Positions 32,665-42,310 of a stretch of 64,000 bases of DNA are shown here, piece by piece (the stretch's first letter is position 1; every line of letters begins with the position of its first letter). This DNA comes from Rhodovulum sp. MB263. Its GTDB lineage: Bacteria > Pseudomonadota > Alphaproteobacteria > Rhodobacterales > Rhodobacteraceae. The stretch spans positions 2,480,001-2,544,000 of the forward strand of contig NZ_CP020384.1 in assembly GCF_002073975.1 (NCBI RefSeq). Reading direction: 5' to 3'. The position numbers were made by a program, and so were the translations under genes. The notes beneath the pieces are model-generated. The model was not told where the DNA came from, did not search any database, and saw only the letters and a program-made list of their open reading frames with translations.

Positions 32665-34434
32665 ATGACCGCGTTTATTCAGATCACCTCTCAGAGCTTC
32701 CGCGCCCTCGCCTGCGCGGCCTGTCTGGTTGTGCCGCCCGCCTCCCTGCCCGGCCAGACCATCCCGCATCCGGGCGCGGTCCGGCTCGCGCTCCAGAATG
32801 CCGATGCCCGCGCCCTGCGTCCGAAATCGGTGATCGAATTGCAGGGGCTCCGGACCTCGCAAAGCGCATTGTCGCGCGACGGCACCCGGCTCACGCTTAC
32901 CTCGCTCAATCCCAATGCCAATGCCTGGTTCCTGCTGGAAATCGACCGCCCCGACCAACGGCGCGAGGCCTATCACCTGGAAAACCCGGCACCGCTCACG
33001 CAAGATCTTTCGCTCAGCGACGATCCGGCACCGGCCCTCCTGCTGACGGAAGGACAGGCACAGATCAAATGCCGCCCCTGGGCCGTTGCAACGCCGGAGC
33101 TTTCCGATGCCCGCGCCTCGGGTCTGCCCTTCGCACCGCTTTGCAACACGCATCTCTATCTGCGCAACCCGGTCTCGGGATCGCGCACGAACCTCGAACG
33201 CACGGCCGAGTTCCTGCGCGACAATCTCTGGTTCGGCGAAAGCCTCGTCGGTCTCGTCAAGGACACGCTCTACAAGGACCGCTATCTGGCCAGCGGCCGG
33301 GTGCTCCAAGGCGCCGATCCCGGCGCGGTCGACCGCCTGCTGGGTCGGGCCGCGCTGCGCGATTTCCCGGTCATGTATACGACGATGACCTTCGAACTCG
33401 TCGGCGCCACGCCCGAACGCATGGAGATGGGGGCATGGTATGCCGTCCGGGGCGCCCCCGGCATCTATGCCTCCGCGCTTCAGCCGCGCATGATCGCGCC
33501 CGATATCCTTGCCCGCCGGGGCGAGGCCAACTGGCTCGACGGCATCGAGGGCCGCGCCGATGTCTATCTCGTCGCCTTCGACATGACCGATTTCGATATC
33601 GGCTACGAGACCGGCACCGAACATCCCCGGCTCGACTGGTCGTCGCGCCCTTCCGGTCCCGGCCGGAACCGATCGCTGCCCGGCCCGGACGGCTTCGACA
33701 CCGCGCGGCCTCTGGCGACGGTCGGAATGATCAATCCCGAAGAGGCCCGCCGTGTCGCCGCCACTTTCACCGGCGGGTTCAAGCGCGACCACGGCGCCTT
33801 TCGCTTCGGTCCGATGGCCAGGTTCAATAACGGCCACCATTACGGCTTCGTCGTGCACGGGACGGTCCTCAGCAGCCTGCAACCCGACCTGTCGACCCTT
33901 TATGTGCTCGATGACGGCACAATCGGGATGAAGACCTGGACCGAGGACGACGACGCGCTGCTGCCGCAGATCCGCTTTGCCCGTCAAAACGGCGTGCCGA
34001 TCATCGAGCGCGATGCCGCGACCGGCCGGGGCATCGTCGGCCCGCTGGTCCGGCAATGGGGGGCGGGCAACTGGTCGGGCTCGGCCAATGCCGATCTCAG
34101 GACGCTGCGCGCCGGTGCCTGCATGAAGACAGCCGCGGGACGCAACTTCCTGATCTATGGCTGGTTCTCGACCGCCACGCCATCGGCCATGGCGCGCACC
34201 TTCCAGGCCTATGGATGCGACTATGCGATGCTGCTCGACATGAATGCGATCGAGCATACCTACATGGCGCTTTACACCCCCGACAAGGCAGGCGGTCTCG
34301 ATACGCGCCATCTGGTCGCCGGCATGAGCCGGATCGACGAGCAAAGCCGCGATGGCCGTCCGATCCCGCGTTTCATCGGCTTTCCCGACAACCGCGACTT
34401 CTTCTACCTGATGCGCAAGGAGCCTCTGAGATGA
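32665..34434 (+). CDS. Exported protein with phosphodiester glycosidase (NAGPA)-like domain
   Basis: A 589-residue protein with an apparent signal peptide (ALACAACLVVPPASLPGQT, cleavage near residue 30). Residues about 350-570 resemble the NAGPA fold: ATFTGGFKRDHGAF, FVVHGTVLSSL, YVLDDGTIGM, then FLIYGWFSTATPSAMARTFQ and YGCDYAMLLDMNAIEHTY, where the usual LDGGGS-like motif reads LDMNAIE. The N-terminal ~300 residues match nothing I recognise. Its stop overlaps the start of the next gene (ATGA), so the two are a coupled operon. Periplasmic or surface carbohydrate processing is an inference. Confidence 0.65.
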   Translation: MTAFIQITSQSFRALACAACLVVPPASLPGQTIPHPGAVRLALQNADARALRPKSVIELQGLRTSQSALSRDGTRLTLTSLNPNANAWFLLEIDRPDQRREAYHLENPAPLTQDLSLSDDPAPALLLTEGQAQIKCRPWAVATPELSDARASGLPFAPLCNTHLYLRNPVSGSRTNLERTAEFLRDNLWFGESLVGLVKDTLYKDRYLASGRVLQGADPGAVDRLLGRAALRDFPVMYTTMTFELVGATPERMEMGAWYAVRGAPGIYASALQPRMIAPDILARRGEANWLDGIEGRADVYLVAFDMTDFDIGYETGTEHPRLDWSSRPSGPGRNRSLPGPDGFDTARPLATVGMINPEEARRVAATFTGGFKRDHGAFRFGPMARFNNGHHYGFVVHGTVLSSLQPDLSTLYVLDDGTIGMKTWTEDDDALLPQIRFARQNGVPIIERDAATGRGIVGPLVRQWGAGNWSGSANADLRTLRAGACMKTAAGRNFLIYGWFSTATPSAMARTFQAYGCDYAMLLDMNAIEHTYMALYTPDKAGGLDTRHLVAGMSRIDEQSRDGRPIPRFIGFPDNRDFFYLMRKEPLR

Positions 34435-35432
34435 CACGCTCGCTGGGCCTTCTGGCGCTCTGCGCCGCCTTGATCGCCACCCCGGCGATGACGCAGACCC
34501 TGCCCCAGGCCAATGCCCAGATGTTTCGCGAGATGCAATCCGCCCGTGGCGTCAGCACCGCCGCGATTGCCCGGATCGAAGCGATCTTCGCCCGCTCGGC
34601 CGTTATCGGACAGGGCAATCCCGCGATCACGCGTCACGCCCTGAGCCGGGAGGACTGCAATGCCCGTGTCGGCGGCAATGCGCTGGCCCATTACGCCGAC
34701 AAGCGGTTCGAGAAGATCTGCGGTGCCCGCTACATGGCCCCGCTATACGATCCGCGCAGCGAACGGCCCGAGGAGGCGAAAGCCTGTATCGACCAGTTCG
34801 AATATCCCGATATCCCCTGCAGCTATCCGGTGGTCTGGGTGAAGGCGAAGGAAGCTGCCGAGATCTGCGCTGCCGAGGGCAAGCGGCTTTGCGATGCGCA
34901 CGAATGGGAAGGCGCCTGCGCAGGGGCTCTGGAGCCGCCCGATTACCGCTTCGACCTTGCCCGCGGCCAGTTCGCCTCGGGTGCCGTCGGCCGGATGCGC
35001 GCGGCCCATAACGCGAAATATCAGGGCAGCGCCAGCTGGAGCTACGGCCCCGCCTTTCGCAGCGGGATCTGTGCCCAGAACAGCGTGAAAAGCCCGTCCT
35101 GTCCGGGCGGCGGATTCGGCAATTGCGGGTCGAACACATATCCGACGGGCAGCTTCGCCAACTGCAAAAGTCCGCTTCAGGTCTATGACATCAACGGAAA
35201 TGCGGCCGAGCACATGAATCTGCCGCTCGCTCCGGACCAGATGGCCAGTGCCGGCAGCACCGGGCTCGGGGTGACGGAAATGAAGGGATCCTGGTTCATC
35301 TGGGACAGATATCGCGCGCATCCCGACTGGTGCCGCTGGCGGGCGCCGTTCTGGCACGGCACCCGCGTCATGAGCCCCGCCAGCCATGAAAACTATCACC
35401 TCGGCTTCCGCTGCTGCAAAACCCTGAACTGA
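34431..35432 (+). CDS. Exported FGE/SUMF1-like (C-type-lectin fold) protein
   Basis: A 333-residue protein with a signal peptide (MTRSLGLLALCAALIATPAM, cut before QTLPQ). The mature part has the formylglycine-generating-enzyme-type fold pattern: KACIDQFEYPDIPCSYPVVW, AAEICAAEGKRLCDAHEWEGA, VYDINGNAAEHMN (compare V.D..GNV.EW), KGSWFIWDR and a C-terminal GFRCCKTLN. It is rich in cysteines (more than twelve), suggesting disulfides in the periplasm. True FGE catalytic residues cannot be assigned, so a sugar- or protein-binding role is as likely. Coupled by an ATGA overlap to the NAGPA-like gene. Confidence 0.75.
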   Translation: MTRSLGLLALCAALIATPAMTQTLPQANAQMFREMQSARGVSTAAIARIEAIFARSAVIGQGNPAITRHALSREDCNARVGGNALAHYADKRFEKICGARYMAPLYDPRSERPEEAKACIDQFEYPDIPCSYPVVWVKAKEAAEICAAEGKRLCDAHEWEGACAGALEPPDYRFDLARGQFASGAVGRMRAAHNAKYQGSASWSYGPAFRSGICAQNSVKSPSCPGGGFGNCGSNTYPTGSFANCKSPLQVYDINGNAAEHMNLPLAPDQMASAGSTGLGVTEMKGSWFIWDRYRAHPDWCRWRAPFWHGTRVMSPASHENYHLGFRCCKTLN

Positions 35433-36035
35433 CACCGCCCCCGAAGGATCGCGCGTCTTCCCCACCGCGTTATAGCCAACAGAATGCGGCCCGTGCCGCT
35501 TCCCTGCTTCTGCCTTCCGCAGGGGCCTCTCTTCGGAAAGCAGAGACCCCGGACAGCGTCCGCCTCCTTGCTTGAGAACATCGGGCCAGCAGGACGGCTT
35601 CCGTTGCTGTACCCGCAGGGCCTCTGCCCCACCGGCAAAGCCATCGCGCGCCACAGCTCTTTTGCCAGCCGCAAGACCTGAAAGCCGCATCGCCCTCCAG
35701 ACGCGGCGCAACAGGGGCGAGCGGATCCAACAAGCCGAAGACCGGATGCCCGGAGTAAACAGCAGACGACTTCCCCGGCCCTGGCCATGCCGCCGGCAAC
35801 GGGCGAGACCGTCCTTGAGAACGCGGTGTCGTCGCCCCGCTCGCCACGGCACGATGGCGCGTTGGTGGCGCCAGCAGGCGTTGCGTCACCCTGCGGTCAA
35901 GCCGCTGTGCCGCATCTCGGGGCATATCCTTGCATATCCGCCCCGGCGCGCGGAACACACAGCGCGCGGCCATCGCCCGGCTCCCAGCTCGCACCCGCCG
36001 TCGCCGCTTCGGGTCCTCCGGCTGACAAGGGCCCC
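35433..36035. other. Gap without recognisable gene
   Basis: About 600 bases between converging genes (FGE-like plus, antiporter minus). Several overlapping open frames exist on both strands, but their translations are Arg/Pro/Ala-rich and lack any family pattern, ribosome site or typical codon use. No RNA gene, repeat or clear terminator was seen. It may be eroded coding DNA. Confidence 0.5.
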
Positions 36036-38549
36036 TCAGCCCGTACGGGCCTCGCCCGGCAGGATCGTGTCGGGCGAGATGCCCCGCCGTTCGGCGCTGT
36101 CACGCACGGCCGCGCGGATCGTCGGACTGCGTGACAAGAGCTTGCGGAATCGCAATTCGTCCAGCAGCAGAAGCGTCGAGGGCGCGATCGCACGTGCCTC
36201 GGCGCGCCGGGGCTTTTGCAGCAGCATCGACATCTGCCCGAACATTTCGCCCCGCCCCAGCCGCACGGTCTGGCCCGCCGTTTCCATCTCGACCGCGCCG
36301 GTGGCGATGAAGAACACGCTCTTGGCGGGCATGTCCTTGCGGAAGATCACCTCGCCCGGGTTCACATGCCGGGTCACCAGCGAGCGTGCCAACCGTCGAA
36401 GCGCGGTCTCGTCGAGATCGGCAAAAAGCGTAAAGCGGCGCACAAGATCTGCCTTGCCAACCGCAAGGTCGAGCGGCGGCCGCTCTTCGGCCTCGGCCCG
36501 GCGACGGCCGATATCCTGGGTCAGCACGGTATGCAGTTCCGCCCCGATCAGACCGTCCTCGCGCATCGCGAGATATTCGCGTTCTTCAAGCCGCAGCGCG
36601 GTGCGGCGTATGAAGCGGCGTTCAAGCTCTTCGGCATAGCCCGGATATTGCAACCTCAGCCCGTCCAGCGCGGTCTCGACTGCCTCGCTGCGACGGGCCA
36701 GAAGCTCGTGCAGCAGGTCGGCCACCCGGCGGCCGTGAATCCGCCGGATGCGGCCATCGATGAAACCGTCGAGATCGCGCAGGATAAGTCGCTGCGACAG
36801 CAGCATCTCGAACCGGTCCGCCGTCATCCGGGCCAGCGGCGCAACAAGCCCCAGCCGGTTGTTCAACACCACCGCCAGCCGGAAGGTGCGGCCATAGCCG
36901 GTACCGACCTTCGAGGCACGCACATAGCCGGTGCGCCCGTCCGAACGCGCGCCCTCGATCAACCGGTCGGCATTCGACAGGAGCCGTTCGGTCAGCCCGG
37001 TCGATATGGTCCGGTCGCGGATGCGGTCGAGGATGGCGTCGCGCTCGGCGCCCGCCAGCGCGATCAGCCCCAGCGTGACCCGGTCGCGGTCGAGGATCGG
37101 CGCCTCGGCCTCGGCCGCCTTCACCGCCTCGTCGAGCCTTTCGCCGAAGCGCTTGGCCTCCGAGCGGACGATGTCATGGCTCAGATTGTAGTTCTCGGTG
37201 GTGCGCGCCACATCCTCGCGCACGGTCTGCAACGAGACCGCCACCACCTGGTTCGAAAGCGCCTGATCGAGCGGCGAGAGCCGGTCGAGCCCCAGCCGCC
37301 CGATGACCCAGCGCAGCGTGGTGCCCTGCACGATCAGGGTGAAGAGGGTGAAGCCGGTGGCAAGGATGCCGACCACCCGCTTGGCCTCGCCCGGCACGCG
37401 CAGGCTTTCGGTCACGGCCAGCGCCAGCGCCAGCGTCACCGCCCCGCGCAGCCCGCCCCAGAGGATCGCCACGCGATAGGGCCGCTCGACCATGGGCGAA
37501 AGCTTCAGAGCCGACAGCAGCGGCATCAGCCCGAACAGGATCACCACCCGTGCCGCGATCGCCGCGCCGACCACGACCGCCACAAGCTTGAGATCTTCCA
37601 GCCGCAGCTCTTCGAGAAGCCGCGGGATCAGCAGCGCCGCCAAAACGAAGATGAGCGCCCCGGCCCAATGCGCAAGCAAGTCCCAGACCTCGCGGAGCTT
37701 GGTCATCGCAACCGGCGTCAGCCGGCCCGGTCCGGTCAGGTTCAGCGTCAGTCCCAGCGTCACCACCGCGATCACGCCCGAGGCCCCGACGATGCGCTCG
37801 GCACAGATATAGGCCAGGTAGGGCAGCGCCACCGACACCGAAATCTGCGCCAGTTCGAACCGGGCGAACAGCGCCATGATCCAGAGCCCGACCCGCGTCG
37901 CGACCCAGCCCACGAGCACGCCGCCCGCGACAAGCACCGGAATCTGCGTCAGCGCATCCGACAGCGTCGGGTCGGGCACACCGAGCATCACGAAACCCAT
38001 GAACAGCCCGAACAGCGCGATGGCGGCGGCGTCGTTCAGAAGGCTCTCGCCCTCGATGATCCGCGCCAGTCGGCGCGGCGCCGAGATCGAGCGGAAAATG
38101 CTGACCACGGCCGAGGGGTCGGTGGTCGAGACAATGGAGCCGATGAGAAGACAGACCGCGATCGGCAGGGCCGAGGCGAAGGCAAGCGCATAGCCGACCG
38201 ACAGCGTGGCAACCACCACCGCGACCACGGCCAGAACGAGGATCGGCACCCAGTCGTCGAGTATCCGCCGGAGATTCATGCCAAGCGTGGCCTGAAACAG
38301 CAGCGTCGGCAGGAAGACATAGAGAAAGACGTTCGAGCGGATCGGCAGGCTCGTGATCGCGTTGGCGACCGGATTGAGCGCATCCGTGAGGTCGGTCCGC
38401 AGCAGGAAGATGGCGCCGCCGCCGACCAGGATGCCGAGCGTCGCGAGGATCACCGCATAGGGCATGCGCAGGCGCGCAGCCAGTGGTTCGGCCGCGCCGA
38501 TGACAAGAAAAAGGCAGGCCACGATCGTGGTCAGAAGTACGATGTCCAT
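36036..38549 (-). CDS. CPA1-type Na+/H+ antiporter with C-terminal cyclic-nucleotide-binding domain
   Basis: An 837-residue inner-membrane protein. The first ~430 residues form about 12 membrane segments of the Na+/H+ exchanger fold, with the ion site near GSIVSTTDPSAVVSIF (residues ~140) and IIEGESLLNDAAAIALFGLF. A long cytoplasmic helical region follows (about 430-690). A cNMP-binding domain lies at about 700-820 (VNPGEVIFRKDMPAKSVFFI, LGRGEMFGQMSMLLQKPRRA). This is the sperm-NHE-like/plant SOS1-like bacterial architecture. ATG 38549 (MDIVLLTT) is preferred to the upstream extension. cAMP or cGMP gating is suggested by the domain only. Confidence 0.93.
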   Translation of the reverse strand: MDIVLLTTIVACLFLVIGAAEPLAARLRMPYAVILATLGILVGGGAIFLLRTDLTDALNPVANAITSLPIRSNVFLYVFLPTLLFQATLGMNLRRILDDWVPILVLAVVAVVVATLSVGYALAFASALPIAVCLLIGSIVSTTDPSAVVSIFRSISAPRRLARIIEGESLLNDAAAIALFGLFMGFVMLGVPDPTLSDALTQIPVLVAGGVLVGWVATRVGLWIMALFARFELAQISVSVALPYLAYICAERIVGASGVIAVVTLGLTLNLTGPGRLTPVAMTKLREVWDLLAHWAGALIFVLAALLIPRLLEELRLEDLKLVAVVVGAAIAARVVILFGLMPLLSALKLSPMVERPYRVAILWGGLRGAVTLALALAVTESLRVPGEAKRVVGILATGFTLFTLIVQGTTLRWVIGRLGLDRLSPLDQALSNQVVAVSLQTVREDVARTTENYNLSHDIVRSEAKRFGERLDEAVKAAEAEAPILDRDRVTLGLIALAGAERDAILDRIRDRTISTGLTERLLSNADRLIEGARSDGRTGYVRASKVGTGYGRTFRLAVVLNNRLGLVAPLARMTADRFEMLLSQRLILRDLDGFIDGRIRRIHGRRVADLLHELLARRSEAVETALDGLRLQYPGYAEELERRFIRRTALRLEEREYLAMREDGLIGAELHTVLTQDIGRRRAEAEERPPLDLAVGKADLVRRFTLFADLDETALRRLARSLVTRHVNPGEVIFRKDMPAKSVFFIATGAVEMETAGQTVRLGRGEMFGQMSMLLQKPRRAEARAIAPSTLLLLDELRFRKLLSRSPTIRAAVRDSAERRGISPDTILPGEARTG

Positions 38550-38672
38550 GGTCCTCACATAGCGGGAACTGGGGCGGAGAAAACCACTCTCCGACCGCAC
38601 GCGTCGTCAGGCCGCGTCCGGGCGGAAGGGAAGGGTCGGCAGCGCCGGCGGCGCGGTGATCCTGCGGCCGGA

Positions 38673-39107
38673 TCAGCCCAGCAGCGAGGCGACCCGGCGC
38701 AGCGCAAGCTCGTAGCCCTCGACGCCGCAGCCCGCGATCACGCCATCGGCGCGGAGCGAGACATACGAGCGGTGCCGGAACGGCTCGCGGCGGTGGACAT
38801 TCGAGATATGGACCTCGATCACCGGTCCGTCGAAGGCATTGAGCGCATCGAGCAGCGCAACCGATGTATGTGTGAAGGCGGCCGGATTGATGACGATGGC
38901 CGCGGCCGACTGGCGGGCCTCGTGGATCCAGTCGACCAGAGCACCCTCATGGTTCGACTGCAGGAAGCGGATCGCATGCCCGGCCCCGGCGGCGATCCGG
39001 GCGCAGGACGCCTCGACATCGGCCAGCGTCTCATGGCCGTAGATCTCGGGCTCGCGCTGGCCGAGCAGGTTCAGGTTGGGGCCGTTCAGGATGTAGATCG
39101 TCTTCAT
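38673..39107 (-). CDS. aroQ: 3-dehydroquinate dehydratase, type II
   Basis: Converts 3-dehydroquinate to 3-dehydroshikimate in aromatic amino acid synthesis. The 144-residue length and the motifs [19 protein letters not shown] (active-site Tyr), [17 protein letters not shown] (His), [20 protein letters not shown] are diagnostic. It sits between the antiporter and ychF on the same strand, with about 90 bases to ychF including a small GC-rich hairpin. Confidence 0.97.
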   Translation of the reverse strand: MKTIYILNGPNLNLLGQREPEIYGHETLADVEASCARIAAGAGHAIRFLQSNHEGALVDWIHEARQSAAAIVINPAAFTHTSVALLDALNAFDGPVIEVHISNVHRREPFRHRSYVSLRADGVIAGCGVEGYELALRRVASLLG

Positions 39108-39197
39108 GGCATGCTCCGGGGCCTCGACCCCGCCTGTCTAGACGGTCCCGGGCCGGGCGGGAAGCCCGGCCGACACGAAGTTCGGGCGTCAGCGGCC

Positions 39198-40295
39198 TCA
39201 GGCGTTGAACAGGAAATGCATCACGTCGCCGTCCTGCACGACATAGCCCTTGCCCTCGGCGCGCATCCTGCCCGCATCCCTGGCCCCCTGCTCGCCGCCG
39301 CAGGTGATGTAATCGTCAAAGGCAATGGTCTCGGCGCGGATGAAGCCACGCTCGAAATCGCCATGGATGACGCCCGCGGCCTTCGGTGCCGAGGTGCCCA
39401 CCGGAATGGTCCAGGCCCGCGCCTCCTTCGGCCCCACGGTGAAATAGGTCTCGAGCCCCAGAAGCCCGTAGCCCGCCTTGATCAGACGGTCGAGCCCGGC
39501 TTCCTCGAGCCCCAGCTCCCCGAGGAAGACCTCGGCCTCCTCGGGGTCGAGCTGGCTGATCTCCTCCTCGATCTTGGCCGAGATCACGACGCTCGCCGCG
39601 CCCTGGGCCTCGGCCATCTCGGCCACGGCCTTCGAGAGCGCGTTGCCGGTCGCGGCCTCCTCCTCGGAGACGTTGCAGACGTAAAGCACGGGTTTCGATG
39701 TCAGAAGCTGCAGCATGCCCCAGGCCTTCGCATCATCCTCGGCGATCTCGAGACTGCGGGCGGGACGCCCCGCGTTCAGCGCCTCGAGCGCGAGCTTCAG
39801 CAGACGCTCCTGCTGGACCGCCTCCTTGTCGCCACCGCGCACCTTGCGCACCAGGCCCTGCAGGCGCTTCTCGATCGATTCCATGTCGGCGATCATCAGC
39901 TCGGTCTCGATCACCTCGGCATCGGCGACCGGATCGACCCGGCCCTCGACATGGGTGACATCGCCACCCTCGAAGCAACGCAGCACATGGGCGATGGCAT
40001 CGCATTCGCGGATATTCGCCAGGAACTGGTTGCCCAGCCCCTCGCCCTTCGAGGCGCCCTTCACCAGCCCCGCGATATCGACGAAGGTCATTCGGGTCGG
40101 AATGATCTGCTTCGAGCCCGCAATTGCGGCAAGCCGGTCGAGGCGCGGGTCGGGGACGGCGACCTCGCCCACATTCGGCTCGATGGTGCAGAACGGGAAA
40201 TTCGCCGCCTGCGCCGCAGCCGTGCGGGTCAGCGCATTGAAAAGCGTCGATTTGCCCACATTCGGCAGGCCGACGATGCCGGTCTTGAAGCCCAT
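39198..40295 (-). CDS. ychF: Redox-regulated ribosome-binding ATPase YchF
   Basis: An Obg-family P-loop protein, 365 residues. G1 motif GIVGLPNVGKSTLFNALT, G3 region FVDIAGLVKGASKGEGLGNQ, and the NVSEEE in place of the GTP-specific NKxD motif, which is the mark of ATP preference. The C-terminal TGS-like domain (LETYFTVGPKEARAWTI, GDFERGFIRAETIAFDDY) is complete. Divergent from trpA. Confidence 0.97.
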   Translation of the reverse strand: MGFKTGIVGLPNVGKSTLFNALTRTAAAQAANFPFCTIEPNVGEVAVPDPRLDRLAAIAGSKQIIPTRMTFVDIAGLVKGASKGEGLGNQFLANIRECDAIAHVLRCFEGGDVTHVEGRVDPVADAEVIETELMIADMESIEKRLQGLVRKVRGGDKEAVQQERLLKLALEALNAGRPARSLEIAEDDAKAWGMLQLLTSKPVLYVCNVSEEEAATGNALSKAVAEMAEAQGAASVVISAKIEEEISQLDPEEAEVFLGELGLEEAGLDRLIKAGYGLLGLETYFTVGPKEARAWTIPVGTSAPKAAGVIHGDFERGFIRAETIAFDDYITCGGEQGARDAGRMRAEGKGYVVQDGDVMHFLFNA

Positions 40296-40392
40296 GATCG
40301 CGTCTCTCCTGGCTTTGGTCCGGCCGCATGTAGGGGGCCGGGCCCCCGCGCGTCAAGCGGCATGGACGCCGCGCGGGGATCTGCGGGGGGCA

Positions 40393-40413
40393 CAATTCTT
40401 CGACGAAGAATTG
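40393..40413. repeat. 21-bp perfect palindrome between ychF and trpA
   Basis: CAATTCTTCG and CGAAGAATTG around a single central A, nested within an outer GCGGGGG/CCCCCGC stem (about 40383-40439). The same 10+1+10 architecture with a TTCGnCGAA core recurs at 51430-51450. It lies in the divergent ychF/trpA gap and could be an operator or a dispersed palindromic repeat. Confidence 0.75.
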
Positions 40414-40532
40414 CCGCTGGCCCTGCGGTCGGCCCCCGCTGGCAGCGCCCGGGTCCCGGCAACGACCAAACCGCCCATTGATTTTCGTCCTGTCCTGGCC
40501 CAAACCGCTTCGGAACCAGCCGGAGGACGCCC

Positions 40533-41324
40533 ATGACCCGCATCGACGCCAAATTCGCCGCGCTTAAGGCGGAGAACCGCAAGGCCTTCGTGGCCTACGT
40601 GATGGCGGGCGACCCCGATTACGCCACATCGCTGGAAATCGTGAAGGGCCTGCCCTCTGCGGGCGTCGACATCATCGAGCTGGGCCTGCCCTTCACCGAC
40701 CCGATGGCCGACGGCCCGACGATCCAGCTGGCCGGCCAGCGCGCGCTTGACGGGGGCCAGACCCTGCAGAAGACCCTAGAGCTTGCCCGTGCCTTCCGCG
40801 CCGGGGATGACAGCACGCCGATCGTGATGATGGGCTATTTCAACCCGATCCATTCGCGCGGGGTCGAGCGCTTTCTCGCCGAGGCGAAGGAGGCAGGCAT
40901 CGACGGGCTGATCGTGGTCGACCTGCCGCCCGAGGAGGATAGCGAACTCTGCCTGCCCGCCCGGGCCGCGGGGCTTGACTTCATCCGGCTCGCCACGCCC
41001 ACGACCGATGACAGGCGCCTGCCCAAGGTGCTGAAGAATACCGGTGGCTTCGTCTATTACGTCTCGATCACCGGCATCACCGGGGCGGCGGCGGCCGAGG
41101 CCACGGATGTCGGCCCCGAGATCGCCCGGATCAAGGCGCAGACCGATCTTCCGGTGATCGTGGGCTTCGGCATCCGCAGCCCCGAAAGCGCCCGCGCGAT
41201 GGCGGCGGTCGCGGATGGTGCCGTTGTCGGGTCGGCCATCGTCAAGCTGGTCGAGGAAAAGAAACCGGTGTCCGAGATCCTGGCCTATGTGAAGACCCTT
41301 GCCGAAGGCGCGCACAGCGCCTGA
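40533..41324 (+). CDS. trpA: Tryptophan synthase alpha subunit
   Basis: Cleaves indole-3-glycerol phosphate to indole for TrpB. The 263-residue TIM barrel shows [21 protein letters not shown], the active-site Glu in [18 protein letters not shown], the catalytic Asp in [15 protein letters not shown], and the phosphate-binding [11 protein letters not shown] and GAVVGSAIV. Ribosome site GGAGG 7 bases upstream. No trpB adjoins it; trp genes are often scattered in this group. Confidence 0.97.
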   Translation: MTRIDAKFAALKAENRKAFVAYVMAGDPDYATSLEIVKGLPSAGVDIIELGLPFTDPMADGPTIQLAGQRALDGGQTLQKTLELARAFRAGDDSTPIVMMGYFNPIHSRGVERFLAEAKEAGIDGLIVVDLPPEEDSELCLPARAAGLDFIRLATPTTDDRRLPKVLKNTGGFVYYVSITGITGAAAAEATDVGPEIARIKAQTDLPVIVGFGIRSPESARAMAAVADGAVVGSAIVKLVEEKKPVSEILAYVKTLAEGAHSA

Positions 41325-41367
41325 GCCGGGCCCGTCCAGCCGAAGGCCCTGGTCGCCTTAGGGCGGC

Positions 41368-42168
41368 TCAGGCCTTCAGCCGGTACCCGGTTCTGAACCA
41401 GCGCCAGCACAGCGCCATGACCAGCGCCGTGGCCAATGTGCAGACCCCGAGCCCGAGCCAAGGCGAGCTGTCGGACCGGCCGATGATGCCGTAGCGCACC
41501 CCGTCGATCAGGTAGAAGACCGGGTTCACATGGGTCGCGATCTGCATTCCCAGCGGCAGCCGCTCGATCGAGTAGAAGGTCCCCGACAGGAAGCTCAGCG
41601 GGGTGATGATGAAATTCGTGATCGCCGCCATCTGGTCGAACTTGTTGGCGAGGATCGCCGCCATGATCCCCAGCGCCGAGAGGAAGGCCGAGCCCAGCAG
41701 CACGAAGACCAGCGCCCAGACCGGATGCGCGACCCCCATCCCAAGCACCGTCAGCATAAGGAACCCGACCGCGACGGCGACCAGCAGCCCGCGCGCCACG
41801 CCCCCCGCAGTATAGCCCGCCAGCAGCTCGACCGGCGACAGCGGCGGCATCAGCGTGTCGACGATATTGCCCTGCACCTTGGAAATCAGGATCGAGGAGG
41901 AGGTGTTGGCGAAGGCGTTCTGGATCACCGTCATCATCAGGATGCCGGGCGCCAGGAAATGCACGAAGGGCACCCCCATCACATCGCCCCGCGACGGCCC
42001 GATCGCCAGCGAGAAGACCCCCAGGAACAGTGCCGCCGTCGCCAGCGGCGCGGCCAGAGTCTGGCTCCAGACCGCCAGGAACCGCTGAATTTCCCGCGCG
42101 CTCAGCGTGTAAAGCCCCAGCCAGTTGATGTGTCCGAAGCGGCGCACCCCCATCCCGGTTGCGTTCAT
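41368..42168 (-). CDS. ABC-2 type transporter permease
   Basis: A 266-residue inner-membrane permease with six hydrophobic segments (TLAAPLATAALFLGVFSLAI, GLLVAVAVGFLMLTVLGMGV, WALVFVLLGSAFLSALGIMA, FIITPLSFLSGTFYSIERLP, LGLGVCTLATALVMALCWRW) and the ABC-2 signature near TPLSFLSGTFYSIERLPLGM. ATG 42168 is chosen: AAGGAG lies 9 bases upstream, and the longer frame to 42801 runs antisense over gcrA. The partner ATPase is not adjacent. Candidate for the polysaccharide or drug export subfamily; substrate not readable. Confidence 0.9.
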   Translation of the reverse strand: MNATGMGVRRFGHINWLGLYTLSAREIQRFLAVWSQTLAAPLATAALFLGVFSLAIGPSRGDVMGVPFVHFLAPGILMMTVIQNAFANTSSSILISKVQGNIVDTLMPPLSPVELLAGYTAGGVARGLLVAVAVGFLMLTVLGMGVAHPVWALVFVLLGSAFLSALGIMAAILANKFDQMAAITNFIITPLSFLSGTFYSIERLPLGMQIATHVNPVFYLIDGVRYGIIGRSDSSPWLGLGVCTLATALVMALCWRWFRTGYRLKA

Positions 42169-42310
42169 ACGTCCTGTCTCCTTCATCCGCGTTCCGCTTG
42201 TATCCCCGAACCGGCCCGGATTAGAATAGGGCCTTGTCGGATTTCTCCAAGGCGGCAGGTCCCGGGGCGCGACCCCGGGCCGGAAAGCCGCCGCGAGCCA
42301 AGGGAATGTC

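Noticed and set aside
36216-40481. 1421-codon open frame on the plus strand
   Set aside because: Runs antisense through the antiporter, aroQ and ychF, which are all certain; composition is typical of a shadow frame.
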